Below, one piece after another: positions 50,282 to 59,244 of a DNA stretch of 64,000 nt; the stretch's first letter is position 1; each line of letters opens with the position of its first letter. The stretch is taken from NCBI RefSeq assembly GCF_001953355.1, contig NZ_MPIY01000003.1, forward strand, positions 406,131 through 470,130, given 5' to 3'. The notes under the pieces were generated by a model that saw only the letters and a program-made list of their open reading frames with translations, searched no databases and was not told the origin of the DNA. This DNA comes from Polynucleobacter sphagniphilus. Its GTDB lineage: Bacteria > Pseudomonadota > Gammaproteobacteria > Burkholderiales > Burkholderiaceae. The position numbers and the translations under genes are program-made.

Positions 50282-52225
50282 ATGGCTCTCATCCCCCAAT
50301 CTTTCATTGCCGATTTACTGAATCGGATCGACATCGTCGATGTGGTGGGGCAGCATGTCAAACTCAAAAAAGCGGGCGCGAACTATCAAGGTTTGTGCCC
50401 CTTTCATCAAGAAAAATCACCATCGTTTTCGGTTTCGCCTACCAAGCAGTTCTATCACTGCTTTGGTTGTGGCGCGCATGGCTCTGCTATCAGCTTCATG
50501 ATGGAATATGCTGGCCTTGGCTATGTCGACACCATTGAAGAGTTAGCGCGCTCAGCCGGTCTAACTGTGCCGCGTGAAGAACGCACTGCAAATGATGTTG
50601 CTAGATTGCAGCAGACCATGGCCTTAAGTGAGGTAATGAGTTCTGCAGCCGATTGGTATCGACAACAATTAAAGCAAGCACCGCGGGCTGTAGAGTATCT
50701 AAAGGGTCGCGGCCTCACTGGCGAAATTGCCAAGCGTTATTCCCTAGGTTATGCGCCTGATGGTTGGCAGGGACTCGAAGCTGTCTTTGGCACCTATGCC
50801 AATGATGAGATTGCAAAGACCTTGCTCGAAGGCGGTTTGCTGATTCAGGGCGAGCAAACGGATAATCAACAGACTGCTCGTCGTTACGATCGTTTTCGTG
50901 ATCGCATCATGTTCCCCATCCGTAATCCAAAGGGTCAAGTGATTGGTTTTGGTGGACGTATTCTGGATCAGGGCGAGCCGAAATATTTAAATTCACCTGA
51001 AACACCATTATTTTCTAAGGGCAATACGCTCTATGGCTTGTTTGAAGCAAGACAAGCGATTCGTGCGCAAGAGTATGTTTTGGTGTGCGAAGGCTATATG
51101 GACGTTGTGGCTCTGGCGCAACTGGGTTTCCCGAATGCAGTTGCTACTCTAGGTACGGCTTGCACTGCAAATCACGTTCGGATGTTATTGCGTCAAACCG
51201 ATCGGATCGTATTTTCCTTTGATGGAGATGCGGCTGGGCAAAGGGCTGCACAGCGCGCGCTAGAGGCCTGCCTGCCATTAATGTCAGACGATAAAGAAAT
51301 TCGCTTCTTATTTTTACCAACCGAGCACGATCCCGATAGTTATGTCCGCGCCTATGGTGCCCCTGCTTTTGAAAAAGTAATTAAAGAAGCAATGTCTTTA
51401 TCCAGCTTCTTTTTTAAGATTGTGAGTCAAGAACATGAGCTCACTACACCAGAGGGTAGGGCGCATACCCACCATGCTGCCAAGCCATTACTTTTATCCA
51501 TGCCTCCGATTGCATTGCGTACACAAATTCTGCGGGAGGTAGCGATTCGCACGAATTCCACTCCCGCTGAGTTGGAGTCATTTTGTGGGTTGACGGTGGC
51601 ACCTGCTCCGGTACAGAGTAATGCGTATGTTAGTCATCCTCAACGCTCAAATACAAACCCCCATTTTGGCAATACCAATCGCACACCAGGTGCGCCATGG
51701 CAAAGTGCTAAAGGTGCTGCTAAGCGGGTTCAGCCAATAGCGCCACCTCAAGCACCAACCGATTTGGCTGAGCAACTATTGCGAGTCTTAATTCAGTTTC
51801 CACATCTAGGTAAAAGCTTGGATGCTAATAAACGTACGCTCGCATTAAAAGCTTCGAAGTTACGCTCAGAAAAGGCATTTGCCTTGATGCAAGATTTATT
51901 GGCGCAATGTGATTTAGTTGAGCTAATCCCGGGTGAGGCTGGTAAGCCACCCAGTGTTGGCGCCGGATCTTTTGCTTTATTTCAGGAGCAGCTATCACGT
52001 AGTGAATTTGCCCCCTTGTATGAAGTGCTGCGTAAGCGGGTGATGGGGTCGGATTTGGACCTTGAGGGTGCTATGGCTGATTTAGAGGGCAGCTTTAAAA
52101 AGCTGGAATTGACCGATCTCAAGCAGGAAATGACCGACATCACCCAAAAGATTTCTGGGGGGACTGCTACCGACCAAGATCGGGCGCGCTATCGTGAGTT
52201 AGGCGAAAGACTGAAATTTAACTAA
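50282..52225 (+). CDS. dnaG: DNA primase
   Basis: This 647-aa enzyme makes RNA primers at replication forks. The zinc site is C39-x2-H42-x17-C60-x2-C63 (CPFH...CFGC). The Toprim domain follows with VCEGYMDVVAL and FSFDGDAAGQRAA. A less conserved linker rich in Asn/Pro/Gln (about residues 440-490) leads to the C-terminal DnaB-binding domain. It lies within the rpsU-rpoD cluster. Confidence 0.97.
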   Translation: MALIPQSFIADLLNRIDIVDVVGQHVKLKKAGANYQGLCPFHQEKSPSFSVSPTKQFYHCFGCGAHGSAISFMMEYAGLGYVDTIEELARSAGLTVPREERTANDVARLQQTMALSEVMSSAADWYRQQLKQAPRAVEYLKGRGLTGEIAKRYSLGYAPDGWQGLEAVFGTYANDEIAKTLLEGGLLIQGEQTDNQQTARRYDRFRDRIMFPIRNPKGQVIGFGGRILDQGEPKYLNSPETPLFSKGNTLYGLFEARQAIRAQEYVLVCEGYMDVVALAQLGFPNAVATLGTACTANHVRMLLRQTDRIVFSFDGDAAGQRAAQRALEACLPLMSDDKEIRFLFLPTEHDPDSYVRAYGAPAFEKVIKEAMSLSSFFFKIVSQEHELTTPEGRAHTHHAAKPLLLSMPPIALRTQILREVAIRTNSTPAELESFCGLTVAPAPVQSNAYVSHPQRSNTNPHFGNTNRTPGAPWQSAKGAAKRVQPIAPPQAPTDLAEQLLRVLIQFPHLGKSLDANKRTLALKASKLRSEKAFALMQDLLAQCDLVELIPGEAGKPPSVGAGSFALFQEQLSRSEFAPLYEVLRKRVMGSDLDLEGAMADLEGSFKKLELTDLKQEMTDITQKISGGTATDQDRARYRELGERLKFN

Positions 52226-52256
52226 GTATTTTCTGATTACCCTCTAGAAAATACTT
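52224..52256 (+). promoter_or_regulatory. AT-rich hairpin after dnaG
   Basis: AAGTATTTTC (52224-52233) pairs with GAAAATACTT (52247-52256) across a 13-base loop, overlapping the dnaG stop. There is no T-run after it, so it may be an mRNA processing or stability hairpin rather than a terminator. The remaining gap to rpoD (52257-52447) holds a TATAAT at 52308-52313 without a recognisable -35. Confidence 0.45.
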
Positions 52257-52447
52257 AAATTGCCCCTTATTTAAGGTAAGGGCGGGGGTAAAAAAGTCGT
52301 AATCGACTATAATCCTCTATTCCCAGAAAAAAACCGATTTAATTCAGCCACTTGCGCTTTATTTTGATTAAATTTGGGGCAAGTGGATGATGTGACTGCC
52401 TGTAATGAGTCGACACCGATAACAGTAACGAAAATAAGCGCTTATAA

Positions 52448-54997
52448 ATGCCAACTACCAAGACTAAAAAACCTGCAGCCAAGCCAGCAGCAAAAGCAAA
52501 GGCACCTGCAAAACCAGCGTCAAAAGCAAGCGCCAAAGCAAAAGCACCCGCCAAGCCAGCGCCAAAAGCGAAGACACTAGCTAAGCCAGCACCTAAAGCA
52601 AAGGCACCTGTAAAGCCGGTCAAGCCTGCAGCTAAACCTGTAGCTAAACCTGCGGCTAAGGCACCAGCCAAGCCAGTGAAGGCGGTTGCTAAGCCAGCAC
52701 CTAAAGCAAAAGCACCTGCCAAGCCAGCCCCAAAAGCAAAAACTCCTGTAAAGCCGGTCAAGCCAGCAGCTAAACCTGCGGCTAAGGCACCAGTCAAGCC
52801 AGCAGCTAAAGCGCCTGCCAAGACGGTAGCGAAGCCAGCAGTTGTTACTAAAGTAGCCAAGCCCGCAGTCAAAGTTGAGGCGCCTACAAAAGGCAAAGCA
52901 GTTAAGGTGGAAGAGCCTAAGGTAGAGAAAGAAGTTAAAGGCAAAAAAACGCCGGTAACAGAAGAGCAGGTTGAAGTTGTTGAAGAAGTTAAAAAAGCAC
53001 GCAAAACAAAAGCGGATGCTCCAGCCGAAGGTGCCGAGCCTGTCCTAACGGATCGTCAAAAGGCGCGTGAGCGTAAGGCTAAGGAAAAAGCCTTGTTAAA
53101 AGAATTTGCGGCACAGCAGTTGGGCTCTGAAGAGCAACAAGAGCTGCGTCGTACCCGCTTGAAGACTTTGATCAAGATGGGTAAATCCAAGGGTTACTTA
53201 ACCCATGGTGAAATGAATGACGTGATGTCCGACGAGTTATCTGATGCGGATGCCTTGGATACATTGATCAGCCTCTTAAGCGATATCAACATTACCGTTT
53301 ATGAGCAGGCGCCTGATGCTGAAACGCTGTTGCTCAACGAAAATGCATCAGCAGCCACTACAGAAGAAGAAGCCGAAGAAGAAGCCGAAGCTGCCTTATC
53401 AACAGTGGATTCAGAGTTTGGACGTACAACTGATCCGGTGCGTATGTATATGCGCGAAATGGGTACAGTTGACTTGCTGACTCGCGAAGGCGAGATCGTT
53501 ATTGCTAAGAAGATTGAGGCAGGCCTCAAAGACATGGTGATGGCTTTGGCTGCATGTCCGGTCACTATTGCTGAAATGCTGGCTAACGTTGACAAAATTG
53601 CCAGTGGCGAAATGGAAATTGACCAGTTCGTTGATGGATTGGTTGATCCCAACGCAGAAGATATCAAGCTAGGACCTGAAGAGCCTGAAGAAGATCCAGA
53701 TGCTGAAGAGGGCGAAGATGTTGGTGACGATGAAGGGGGCGGCGGTGGCGGCGGTGCTGCTACTGCAAATGCAAAGCAGCTTGAAGAGTTGAAGCAGATC
53801 TCTTTAGAGAAATTTGCCATTGTTCGTGCTCAAGCAGAAAAGATGCGTCGTGCGTTTGAAAAGGAGGGCTATAACTGCCCAGCTTGGATTAAAGCGCAAG
53901 AACTCATTCGTGCTGAATTGCTTGGTTTCCGTCTGACTGCTAAGAGTGTTGAGAAACTTTGCGACACCATGCGCTCGCAAGTAGATCAAGTATGGAAGTT
54001 GGAGCGCGGCATTGTGAGCCTCTTGGTCGATAAAGTGGGTGTCAATCGTGGTGAGGTCTTGAAAGACTTCCCTAAGATGTCAATGGATTTAATTTGGACA
54101 GACAAGTTACTGAAAGAGAACAAGCCATACAGCGCACTCTTGGAGCGCAATGTTCCGGCTATTCAAGAGTTGCAACAGAAGTTGATAGATATTCAGAAGA
54201 ATGTAGTGATTCCACTTCCGGAATTAAAAGAAGTAAACAAGCAAATGATTGCTGGCGAGAAGCGTGCACGTGAAGCAAAACGTGAAATGACGGTTGCCAA
54301 CTTGCGTTTGGTTATTTCGATTGCTAAGAAATACACTAACCGTGGCTTGCAATTCTTGGATCTGATTCAAGAGGGCAATATTGGTTTGATGAAGGCGGTA
54401 GATAAGTTTGAGTACCGTCGTGGTTACAAGTTCTCTACCTATGCAACTTGGTGGATTCGTCAGGCAATTACGCGCTCGATCGCTGACCAAGCCCGTACGA
54501 TCCGTATTCCAGTGCATATGATTGAGACCATCAATAAGATGAATCGTATTAGCCGTCAAATCTTGCAAGAAACTGGTCATGAACCAGATGCGGCAACCTT
54601 GGCTCTCAAGATGGAAATTCCTGAAGACAAGATCCGCAAGATTATGAAGATTGCTAAAGAGCCAATTTCGATGGAAACACCGATTGGTGACGATGCCGAT
54701 TCGAATTTGGGCGACTTTATTGAAGATAACAATACATTAGCCCCAGCTGAAGCTGCATTGCATGATTCTATGCGCGATGTAGTGAAGGATGTTTTGGATT
54801 CATTAACACCACGTGAAGCAAAAGTATTGCGTATGCGTTTTGGTGTTGAGATGAGCACAGACCACACCCTCGAAGAAGTGGGTAAGCAGTTTGATGTGAC
54901 ACGTGAACGTATTCGCCAAATTGAAGCAAAGGCCTTGCGTAAAATGCGTCATCCAAGCCGCAGCGACAAACTCAAGACCTTCCTGGAAGAGGATTGA
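52448..54997 (+). CDS. rpoD: RNA polymerase primary sigma factor RpoD (sigma-70)
   Basis: This 849-aa protein has complete sigma-70 regions. Region 1.1 is near [15 protein letters not shown], region 1.2 is [11 protein letters not shown], and an acidic non-conserved region includes a polyglycine run. Region 2 has [24 protein letters not shown] sequence and [10 protein letters not shown], and region 4 has [20 protein letters not shown]. Before region 1.1 is a tail of about 200 residues whose first 145 are almost only Lys, Ala, Pro and Val. Related betaproteobacteria have basic tails, but this one is long and repetitive. No strong ribosome binding site is seen at the ATG. Confidence 0.97.
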   Translation: MPTTKTKKPAAKPAAKAKAPAKPASKASAKAKAPAKPAPKAKTLAKPAPKAKAPVKPVKPAAKPVAKPAAKAPAKPVKAVAKPAPKAKAPAKPAPKAKTPVKPVKPAAKPAAKAPVKPAAKAPAKTVAKPAVVTKVAKPAVKVEAPTKGKAVKVEEPKVEKEVKGKKTPVTEEQVEVVEEVKKARKTKADAPAEGAEPVLTDRQKARERKAKEKALLKEFAAQQLGSEEQQELRRTRLKTLIKMGKSKGYLTHGEMNDVMSDELSDADALDTLISLLSDINITVYEQAPDAETLLLNENASAATTEEEAEEEAEAALSTVDSEFGRTTDPVRMYMREMGTVDLLTREGEIVIAKKIEAGLKDMVMALAACPVTIAEMLANVDKIASGEMEIDQFVDGLVDPNAEDIKLGPEEPEEDPDAEEGEDVGDDEGGGGGGGAATANAKQLEELKQISLEKFAIVRAQAEKMRRAFEKEGYNCPAWIKAQELIRAELLGFRLTAKSVEKLCDTMRSQVDQVWKLERGIVSLLVDKVGVNRGEVLKDFPKMSMDLIWTDKLLKENKPYSALLERNVPAIQELQQKLIDIQKNVVIPLPELKEVNKQMIAGEKRAREAKREMTVANLRLVISIAKKYTNRGLQFLDLIQEGNIGLMKAVDKFEYRRGYKFSTYATWWIRQAITRSIADQARTIRIPVHMIETINKMNRISRQILQETGHEPDAATLALKMEIPEDKIRKIMKIAKEPISMETPIGDDADSNLGDFIEDNNTLAPAEAALHDSMRDVVKDVLDSLTPREAKVLRMRFGVEMSTDHTLEEVGKQFDVTRERIRQIEAKALRKMRHPSRSDKLKTFLEED
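52469..52883 (+). repeat. Low-complexity KAP-repeat DNA in rpoD
   Basis: This stretch encodes irregular repeats such as [13 protein letters not shown] and [10 protein letters not shown]; a longer block containing AKPAPKAK...[10 protein letters not shown] occurs twice. The DNA repeats closely enough (for example AAAGCACCTGCCAAGCCAGC) to favour copy-number change by recombination or slippage. Confidence 0.9.
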
Positions 54998-55010
54998 GTC
55001 AAAGACTAAC

Positions 55011-55049
55011 GGGCCTATAGCTCAGTTGGTTAGAGCAGAGGCCTCATAA
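55011..55049 (+). pseudogene. Orphan 5' half of a tRNA-Ile(CAU) gene
   Basis: The 39 bases match the 5' exon of the intact tRNA gene at 55241, including D-arm and anticodon CAT (55045-55047), with differences at tRNA positions 6 and 31. The sequence then departs from tRNA: no variable loop, T-arm or acceptor 3' strand follows, and no intron follows either. It begins 13 bp after the rpoD stop. Confidence 0.85.
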
Positions 55050-55127
55050 GAAAGAAGCCCTAGGGGTCTTGTAGCAAAGACCTCAATAGATTCAAGAGGT
55101 TAGTGGTGAATTTGGTGGTTAAAATTC

Positions 55128-55227
55128 ACTACACACCGACTACACACCGGGGCATTTTTCATGGTGTGTAGTAAATGCGGTTTTAGTGTGGTTTTGAAGT
55201 AAAAACACCAGCAGTAAGGTGTGTAGT
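55128..55227. repeat. Cluster of four 10-bp repeats (ACTACACACC), two direct and two inverted
   Basis: ACTACACACC occurs at 55128-55137 and 55139-55148, and its reverse complement GGTGTGTAGT at 55163-55172 and 55218-55227. The two inverted copies share the extension TAAA. Spacing and orientation resemble recombinase arm-type sites of an attachment region. No gene is seen in 55050-55240. Confidence 0.85.
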
Positions 55228-55240
55228 AAAAACAGTTTTA

Positions 55241-55533
55241 GGGCCCATAGCTCAGTTGGTTAGAGCAGAGGACTCATAGCGAAAGTTGTGCCTTATGCGT
55301 GGAAACTGCATAAGGGATGGTGTCAAATTCGGAGAAAGCTAAATGTAGCCAAAAGCTGCACAAGCTAACGCCGAGCCAAGCTTCAGCGTGAAAGTGCTGT
55401 TGAAGGTGTAGAGACTAGACGGCACCCATCTAAGTCGAGCAATCGATATGATGAAGGCATAGTCCAGGGAGTAGTGAAAGCTACACAAACCGGAATCCTT
55501 TGGTCCCAGGTTCAAGTCCTGGTGGGCCCACCA
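55241..55533 (+). tRNA. tRNA-Ile (CAU anticodon), interrupted by a group I intron
   Basis: The exons are 55241-55277 (37 nt) and 55494-55533 (40 nt, with CCA encoded). Joined, they give a 77-nt cloverleaf: acceptor GGGCCCA/TGGGCCC, the D-arm, an anticodon stem pairing with loop CTCATAA, and T-arm TTCAAGT. CAU anticodons occur on tRNA-Met and on tRNA-Ile2, whose C34 is changed to lysidine by TilS. I assign Ile because of resemblance to the intron-bearing tRNA-Ile(CAU) of Azoarcus, and because a sequence starting G1-C72 is not an initiator. A terminator follows. Confidence 0.88.
55278..55493 (+). ncRNA. Group I self-splicing intron in the anticodon loop
   Basis: The 216-nt intron starts directly after the anticodon CAT and ends with G before AATCC. 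The guide GUG (55288-55290) can pair with exon CAU, including the splice-site U-G pair. P2 is CCTTATGC/GCATAAGG with a GGAAAC loop, a core GACTAGACGGCACCC and AAGGCATAGTCC form the P3/P7 region, and P9 has a GAAA loop (GTAGT-GAAA-GCTAC) before ACAAACCGG. It closely resembles the 205-nt Azoarcus intron as I remember it. No endonuclease is encoded. Confidence 0.9.
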
Positions 55534-55540
55534 GAAATGA

Positions 55541-55571
55541 AAATACCAACCTTCGGGTTGGTATTTTTTTT
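55541..55571 (+). terminator. Intrinsic terminator after tRNA-Ile
   Basis: The stem AATACCAACC/GGTTGGTATT is closed by TTCG and followed by a T-run, 7 bp after the tRNA. Confidence 0.93.
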
Positions 55572-55578
55572 GACTAAA

Positions 55579-55610
55579 TGATTCAAAAGTTAGATTATTG
55601 ATTCAAAAGT
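55579..55610. promoter_or_regulatory. Spaced direct repeat before the ATPase-protease operon
   Basis: The 12-mer TGATTCAAAAGT occurs exactly twice, at 55579-55590 and 55599-55610, 20 bp apart start to start. This is about two helical turns, as expected for a protein bound twice on one DNA face. A TTGACA (55628-55633) lies downstream. The first gene starts at 55663. Confidence 0.55.
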
Positions 55611-55662
55611 GTTATATTTCGTATCAATTGACAATAATTCTGTTTCAAAAATGAGGTAAAGC

Positions 55663-56799
55663 GTGACGGCATCATTTCCCCACTTATCTGAAGTATTGAA
55701 AATATTAGACGGAGCGCTTAAGTCTAACGCAAGCATGTCTACAAATTATGCCGGGCTTTTGGCTGATAAATTAGAGCAAGATGGTCAGCGTGAGCAAGCG
55801 ATGCGAATTCGGGAGCGTCTGGCGAGGGCTCCTAATGCGATAGCGCACACTCAAGATGCTTCTCGCTTGAGTAATAGCTTGCCAGTGGATTCTGAAAGTA
55901 GACTTTATACGGTTGATGTAAGTAAGCCAGCAAAAGGTGCTGTTTTATTAAAGCTATCTTCTGGAACAATGAATAGAATTTCTGAGTTCTTGGAATCAGT
56001 TATCCATTACGATAAATTGCAGGCTCTTGATGCTGCCATGCCCTTGAGATTAATGCTTTATGGGCCCCCTGGAACAGGAAAAACCCAGACAATCAAATGG
56101 ATTGCCGGAGAGTTGTCTTTGCCGCTTATAACTGTTAGATGCGACACATTGATTGGTAGTCTACTGGGTCAAACTAGTAAAAATTTAAGAAGAGTTTTTG
56201 AATACGCCAGCGAAACGCCTTGCGTTCTCTTTTTGGATGAGTTTGATGCTTTGGCTAATGCTCGAGGCAATGAGAGGGACATAGGCGAACTACAAAGGGT
56301 AGTTATTTCGTTGCTGCAAAACATTGATGCCCTTGAAAAAAATATTGTGTTGGTAGCTGCTTCTAATCATGAGCAGCTATTGGACCGTGCAATATGGAGA
56401 AGGTTTCCATTTCAAGTGCCATTATTTTTACCCGATTTAGCATTAAGAACTGATTTATGGAAATTGATGCTTGGCGACGTAGAGATTAAAGGTTTGGATT
56501 TAAATGAGTTGGCAAAGAAATCGGAAGGACTTTCCGGGGCGCTGATAGAGCAAGTTGCAATTGATGCAAGGAGGCACGCAATACTAGGCGGAACTCAGGG
56601 TATTGATCCTACTGAAATATATAGACGTTTAGGTATCGCATTAGCCCTAAACTTGGGAAAAAACTTGAATGACGTAAAAGATGAAATTCAGTGGCTAAGA
56701 AAATGGGATGCAAAAATATTCTCAATTAGAGAGCTGTCACGTTTATATAAGATTTCAACTAGGCAAATAACTCATTTAATAGAAGATAAACATGGCTAG
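55663..56799 (+). CDS. ietA: AAA+ ATPase of an Iet-type (IetA) anti-phage module
   Basis: This 378-aa protein has an N-terminal helical segment of about 125 residues and an AAA+ domain. Walker A is GPPGTGKT (134-141), Walker B is FLDEFDA (Asp192, Glu193), and a sensor/arginine-finger region has WRRFPFQVP. The C-terminus ends with a short helix-turn-helix-like segment (IRELSRLYKISTRQITHLI). A GTG start follows GAGGT by 7 bases. It overlaps the protease gene by 8 bp. ATPase plus subtilase pairs of this order are known as IetA/IetS, reported in anti-phage defence surveys; defence activity here is inferred. Codon use (many AGA, AGG, ATA) differs from the core genes. Confidence 0.82.
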   Translation: MTASFPHLSEVLKILDGALKSNASMSTNYAGLLADKLEQDGQREQAMRIRERLARAPNAIAHTQDASRLSNSLPVDSESRLYTVDVSKPAKGAVLLKLSSGTMNRISEFLESVIHYDKLQALDAAMPLRLMLYGPPGTGKTQTIKWIAGELSLPLITVRCDTLIGSLLGQTSKNLRRVFEYASETPCVLFLDEFDALANARGNERDIGELQRVVISLLQNIDALEKNIVLVAASNHEQLLDRAIWRRFPFQVPLFLPDLALRTDLWKLMLGDVEIKGLDLNELAKKSEGLSGALIEQVAIDARRHAILGGTQGIDPTEIYRRLGIALALNLGKNLNDVKDEIQWLRKWDAKIFSIRELSRLYKISTRQITHLIEDKHG

Positions 56800-59107
56800 A
56801 AGAACGCCGACTTACTCCGCTCAATCTAAGCTTTCTAACCCCTTGGCGCATGTGGGATTTCAGCCATCAGATTTATCTGGCATTGAAGTTAAAGGTGGTG
56901 GCGTAAAGGAATTGGTTGAAGTAACCGCTGACCTAAGAAGAGTCTTGCAGAATGAGGTTACGAAGGCTAGCGAAGAAATTTCTATTGAAATGTCAGAGTA
57001 TCCAGAAATACCAAGCGTCTTAGTTATGTCTCTTCGGGATGTAGCAATTGCAAAATCTCATCGACCATTAACCCTTGCGCATGAGGCTGGCATGCCTTCA
57101 GCAGGTCATGGGTATGTTAATGAAATGTTGGTTGCAGCTAATCAAGTCACTATTGAACACCTCAATGAAGTAATTCAAAATCGGAACACTAAGTCCATTC
57201 GTGCAAATTTGAGTGCAATTGAGCATTTTGAAACCTGGGGTGTTCAACGAAGATTACCTAAGCAATTTCGAGGGAAAGATATCTCCCTGGTTTACGAAGA
57301 TTTTTTAGATTTAAAGAGAAGGTTAATAGTTAAATTATTTAACCATCAATCATCAAATACTACGCAAATGGTTGTTGAGCGAACTAGTCAGTTGCTATTT
57401 GATTTAAATGTCCATCATCATCAACTATCCCAAAGGGTGGGGCCGCCTCTGTTTGTATTGGAGTTTAATGACAAACTAACTGAGGAAATATTTTTAAAAA
57501 TTGTTCGATTTCAGGGTATTAAAGGGGTTATGCCTGAGCCTTATATTTGGCCAAGCAATAATTCTGAGGTAATGCCCGCCAGCAACGCTCCAAGAATAAT
57601 TGGTCCCGGAAATGAGTCTCCTGTAGTGGCAGTATGTGACACGGGGGTTGTGCCGGGGGAAGGTGTTTTGACCCCATGGATTAGCAGTAGAGATACTTAT
57701 GTATTGCCTCCAGACACTAACTATGTGCATGGAACTCAAGTAAGCTCATTGGTGGTTGACGGTTTCGGGTTAAATCTTGAGCATGCATTATTTCCACAGA
57801 CTTCATGTTTTGTTCATGATGTTTGCTTGCTGGAGATTCATAATGCAAAAGTTACAGATTTGATTGTTCGTTTAAGAGAGGCTATTCCAAAAGCGCCACA
57901 TGTAAAAATTTGGAATTTATCGCTCGGTGGAGATCCAATTGCAGATGATGAATTTAGTGAGTTTGCAAAAGAGTTGGACTCTCTTAGTGATGCTTACAAC
58001 ATTCTTTTTGTTGTGGCCTCTGGAAACTATTCGGGTCAGCCAAGAAGAAGTTGGCCAACCGATGGCAGTATTTTGACCGACAGAATATCGATACCAGGAG
58101 ATTCAGTTAGAGCCCTTACTGTTGGGGCTATTACCCATTTGAGTAGTGATGATGCTTTGGTTGGAATTGGTATGCCGGCGCCATATTCTAGACGTGGTCC
58201 TGGGCCTGTATTCACACCAAAACCAGATATTGTTCATATCGGCGGAAACATCAATGCTGACTTATCCTCGACCAATATTGGTGTGAATGTTCTTAATCCG
58301 AATGGGGAATTTGGGCATGGTTGCGGAACAAGTTTTGCGGCGCCAATTGCTTCTTCCATGGCCGCACATGCATGGAAAAATTTAGAAGCATCTTCACATT
58401 CACATTCGTTGAATGTCACCCCTTCTATGATTAAAGCGCTAATGATTCATAGTGCCCAACTTGCCTCTCCAGATCGATCGCCTATTGAGAGGCGCTATTT
58501 CGGCGCTGGTATACCCAAAGATATTACAAGTGTTCTATACGATTCTGATTCTAGCTTCACTATGTTATTTGAGTTAGACATTGTGGATGCAACAAAATGG
58601 CGTAAGTCGCCATTTCCAATACCTGCAGCGTTAATGGAAAACGGAAAGCTGAAGGGCGAAGTTATTATCACTGCTGTATATGCTCCTCCGCTTGATTCAT
58701 CTGCAGGCTCTGAATATGTACGTGTTAATGTGGACATTGGGTTTGGAACCTTATCTCCCGACGAGGAGGGGCGGCTTCAGTTTAAAGGCCAGGTTCCTAT
58801 GGAGGGAGAAATTGGAACAACTGGATATGAAGATGCCCAGGTTGAATACGGAGGAAAGTGGTCCCCAGTCAAAATTTATAGAAAAAAGTTTTCTCAAGGT
58901 AAAACTGGAAATATCTGGGCACTTCAAGCCTCGTTAGTCAGAAGGGCATTCGAACCGCAATTAGCCCAACCTTTGAGGGTGGTGATATTGGTTACCCTTA
59001 GGGCTCTCGATGGTAATTCAAATGTATATGAAGATGGAAGGCGTGCATTGGCTGCTACCAATTGGATTTCACAAGACCTAGTTAATCGGATTCAAGTTCC
59101 GGTTTGA
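56792..59107 (+). CDS. ietS: Subtilisin-like (S8) serine peptidase of an Iet-type (IetS) module
   Basis: This 771-aa protein has no signal peptide, so it is probably cytoplasmic. An N-terminal region of about 270 residues is of unknown fold. The S8 catalytic domain follows, with Asp283 (VCDTG), His313 (YVHGTQ), oxyanion Asn412 (ASGNYSG) and Ser514 (GCGTSFAAP), all present. A C-terminal region of about 200 residues may be a substrate or partner domain. Its ATG lies within the end of the ATPase gene. By analogy with other ATPase-protease pairs, the ATPase may sense infection and release protease activity; that mechanism is inference. Confidence 0.85.
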   Translation: MARRTPTYSAQSKLSNPLAHVGFQPSDLSGIEVKGGGVKELVEVTADLRRVLQNEVTKASEEISIEMSEYPEIPSVLVMSLRDVAIAKSHRPLTLAHEAGMPSAGHGYVNEMLVAANQVTIEHLNEVIQNRNTKSIRANLSAIEHFETWGVQRRLPKQFRGKDISLVYEDFLDLKRRLIVKLFNHQSSNTTQMVVERTSQLLFDLNVHHHQLSQRVGPPLFVLEFNDKLTEEIFLKIVRFQGIKGVMPEPYIWPSNNSEVMPASNAPRIIGPGNESPVVAVCDTGVVPGEGVLTPWISSRDTYVLPPDTNYVHGTQVSSLVVDGFGLNLEHALFPQTSCFVHDVCLLEIHNAKVTDLIVRLREAIPKAPHVKIWNLSLGGDPIADDEFSEFAKELDSLSDAYNILFVVASGNYSGQPRRSWPTDGSILTDRISIPGDSVRALTVGAITHLSSDDALVGIGMPAPYSRRGPGPVFTPKPDIVHIGGNINADLSSTNIGVNVLNPNGEFGHGCGTSFAAPIASSMAAHAWKNLEASSHSHSLNVTPSMIKALMIHSAQLASPDRSPIERRYFGAGIPKDITSVLYDSDSSFTMLFELDIVDATKWRKSPFPIPAALMENGKLKGEVIITAVYAPPLDSSAGSEYVRVNVDIGFGTLSPDEEGRLQFKGQVPMEGEIGTTGYEDAQVEYGGKWSPVKIYRKKFSQGKTGNIWALQASLVRRAFEPQLAQPLRVVILVTLRALDGNSNVYEDGRRALAATNWISQDLVNRIQVPV

Positions 59108-59146
59108 TTTTCTTTTGTATCAAAATTGAAATTGTCAGTTACTAGA

Positions 59147-59163
59147 CGTTACTTCAAGTAACG
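59147..59163. repeat. 17-bp palindrome, copy 1
   Basis: CGTTACTT-C-AAGTAACG is a perfect palindrome with one central base, 39 bp after the protease stop. Identical or near-identical copies are at 59565 and 61521. Confidence 0.85.
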
Positions 59164-59244
59164 CTCGCCCCAGTTCGTAAGACTTCATCTACCATTAACG
59201 AACTCGATTTGAATTGATTGTTTAGTCAAAAAACACCTCAATCT

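Noticed and set aside
52339..53004. A 221-codon minus-strand frame opposite the start of rpoD, rich in Ala and Gly
   Set aside because: It is the mirror image of the repetitive KAP codons; low-complexity GC-biased repeats leave both strands open. It has no ribosome binding site and no domain.
53299..53820. A 173-codon minus-strand frame opposite rpoD with proline and serine runs
   Set aside because: It is antisense to the acidic and polyglycine region of RpoD; its composition is explained by that strand.
55050..55240. Considered as a CRISPR-like array because of the repeated ACTACACACC
   Set aside because: The repeats are only 10 bp, in both orientations and unevenly spaced, with no cas genes; attachment-type sites fit better.
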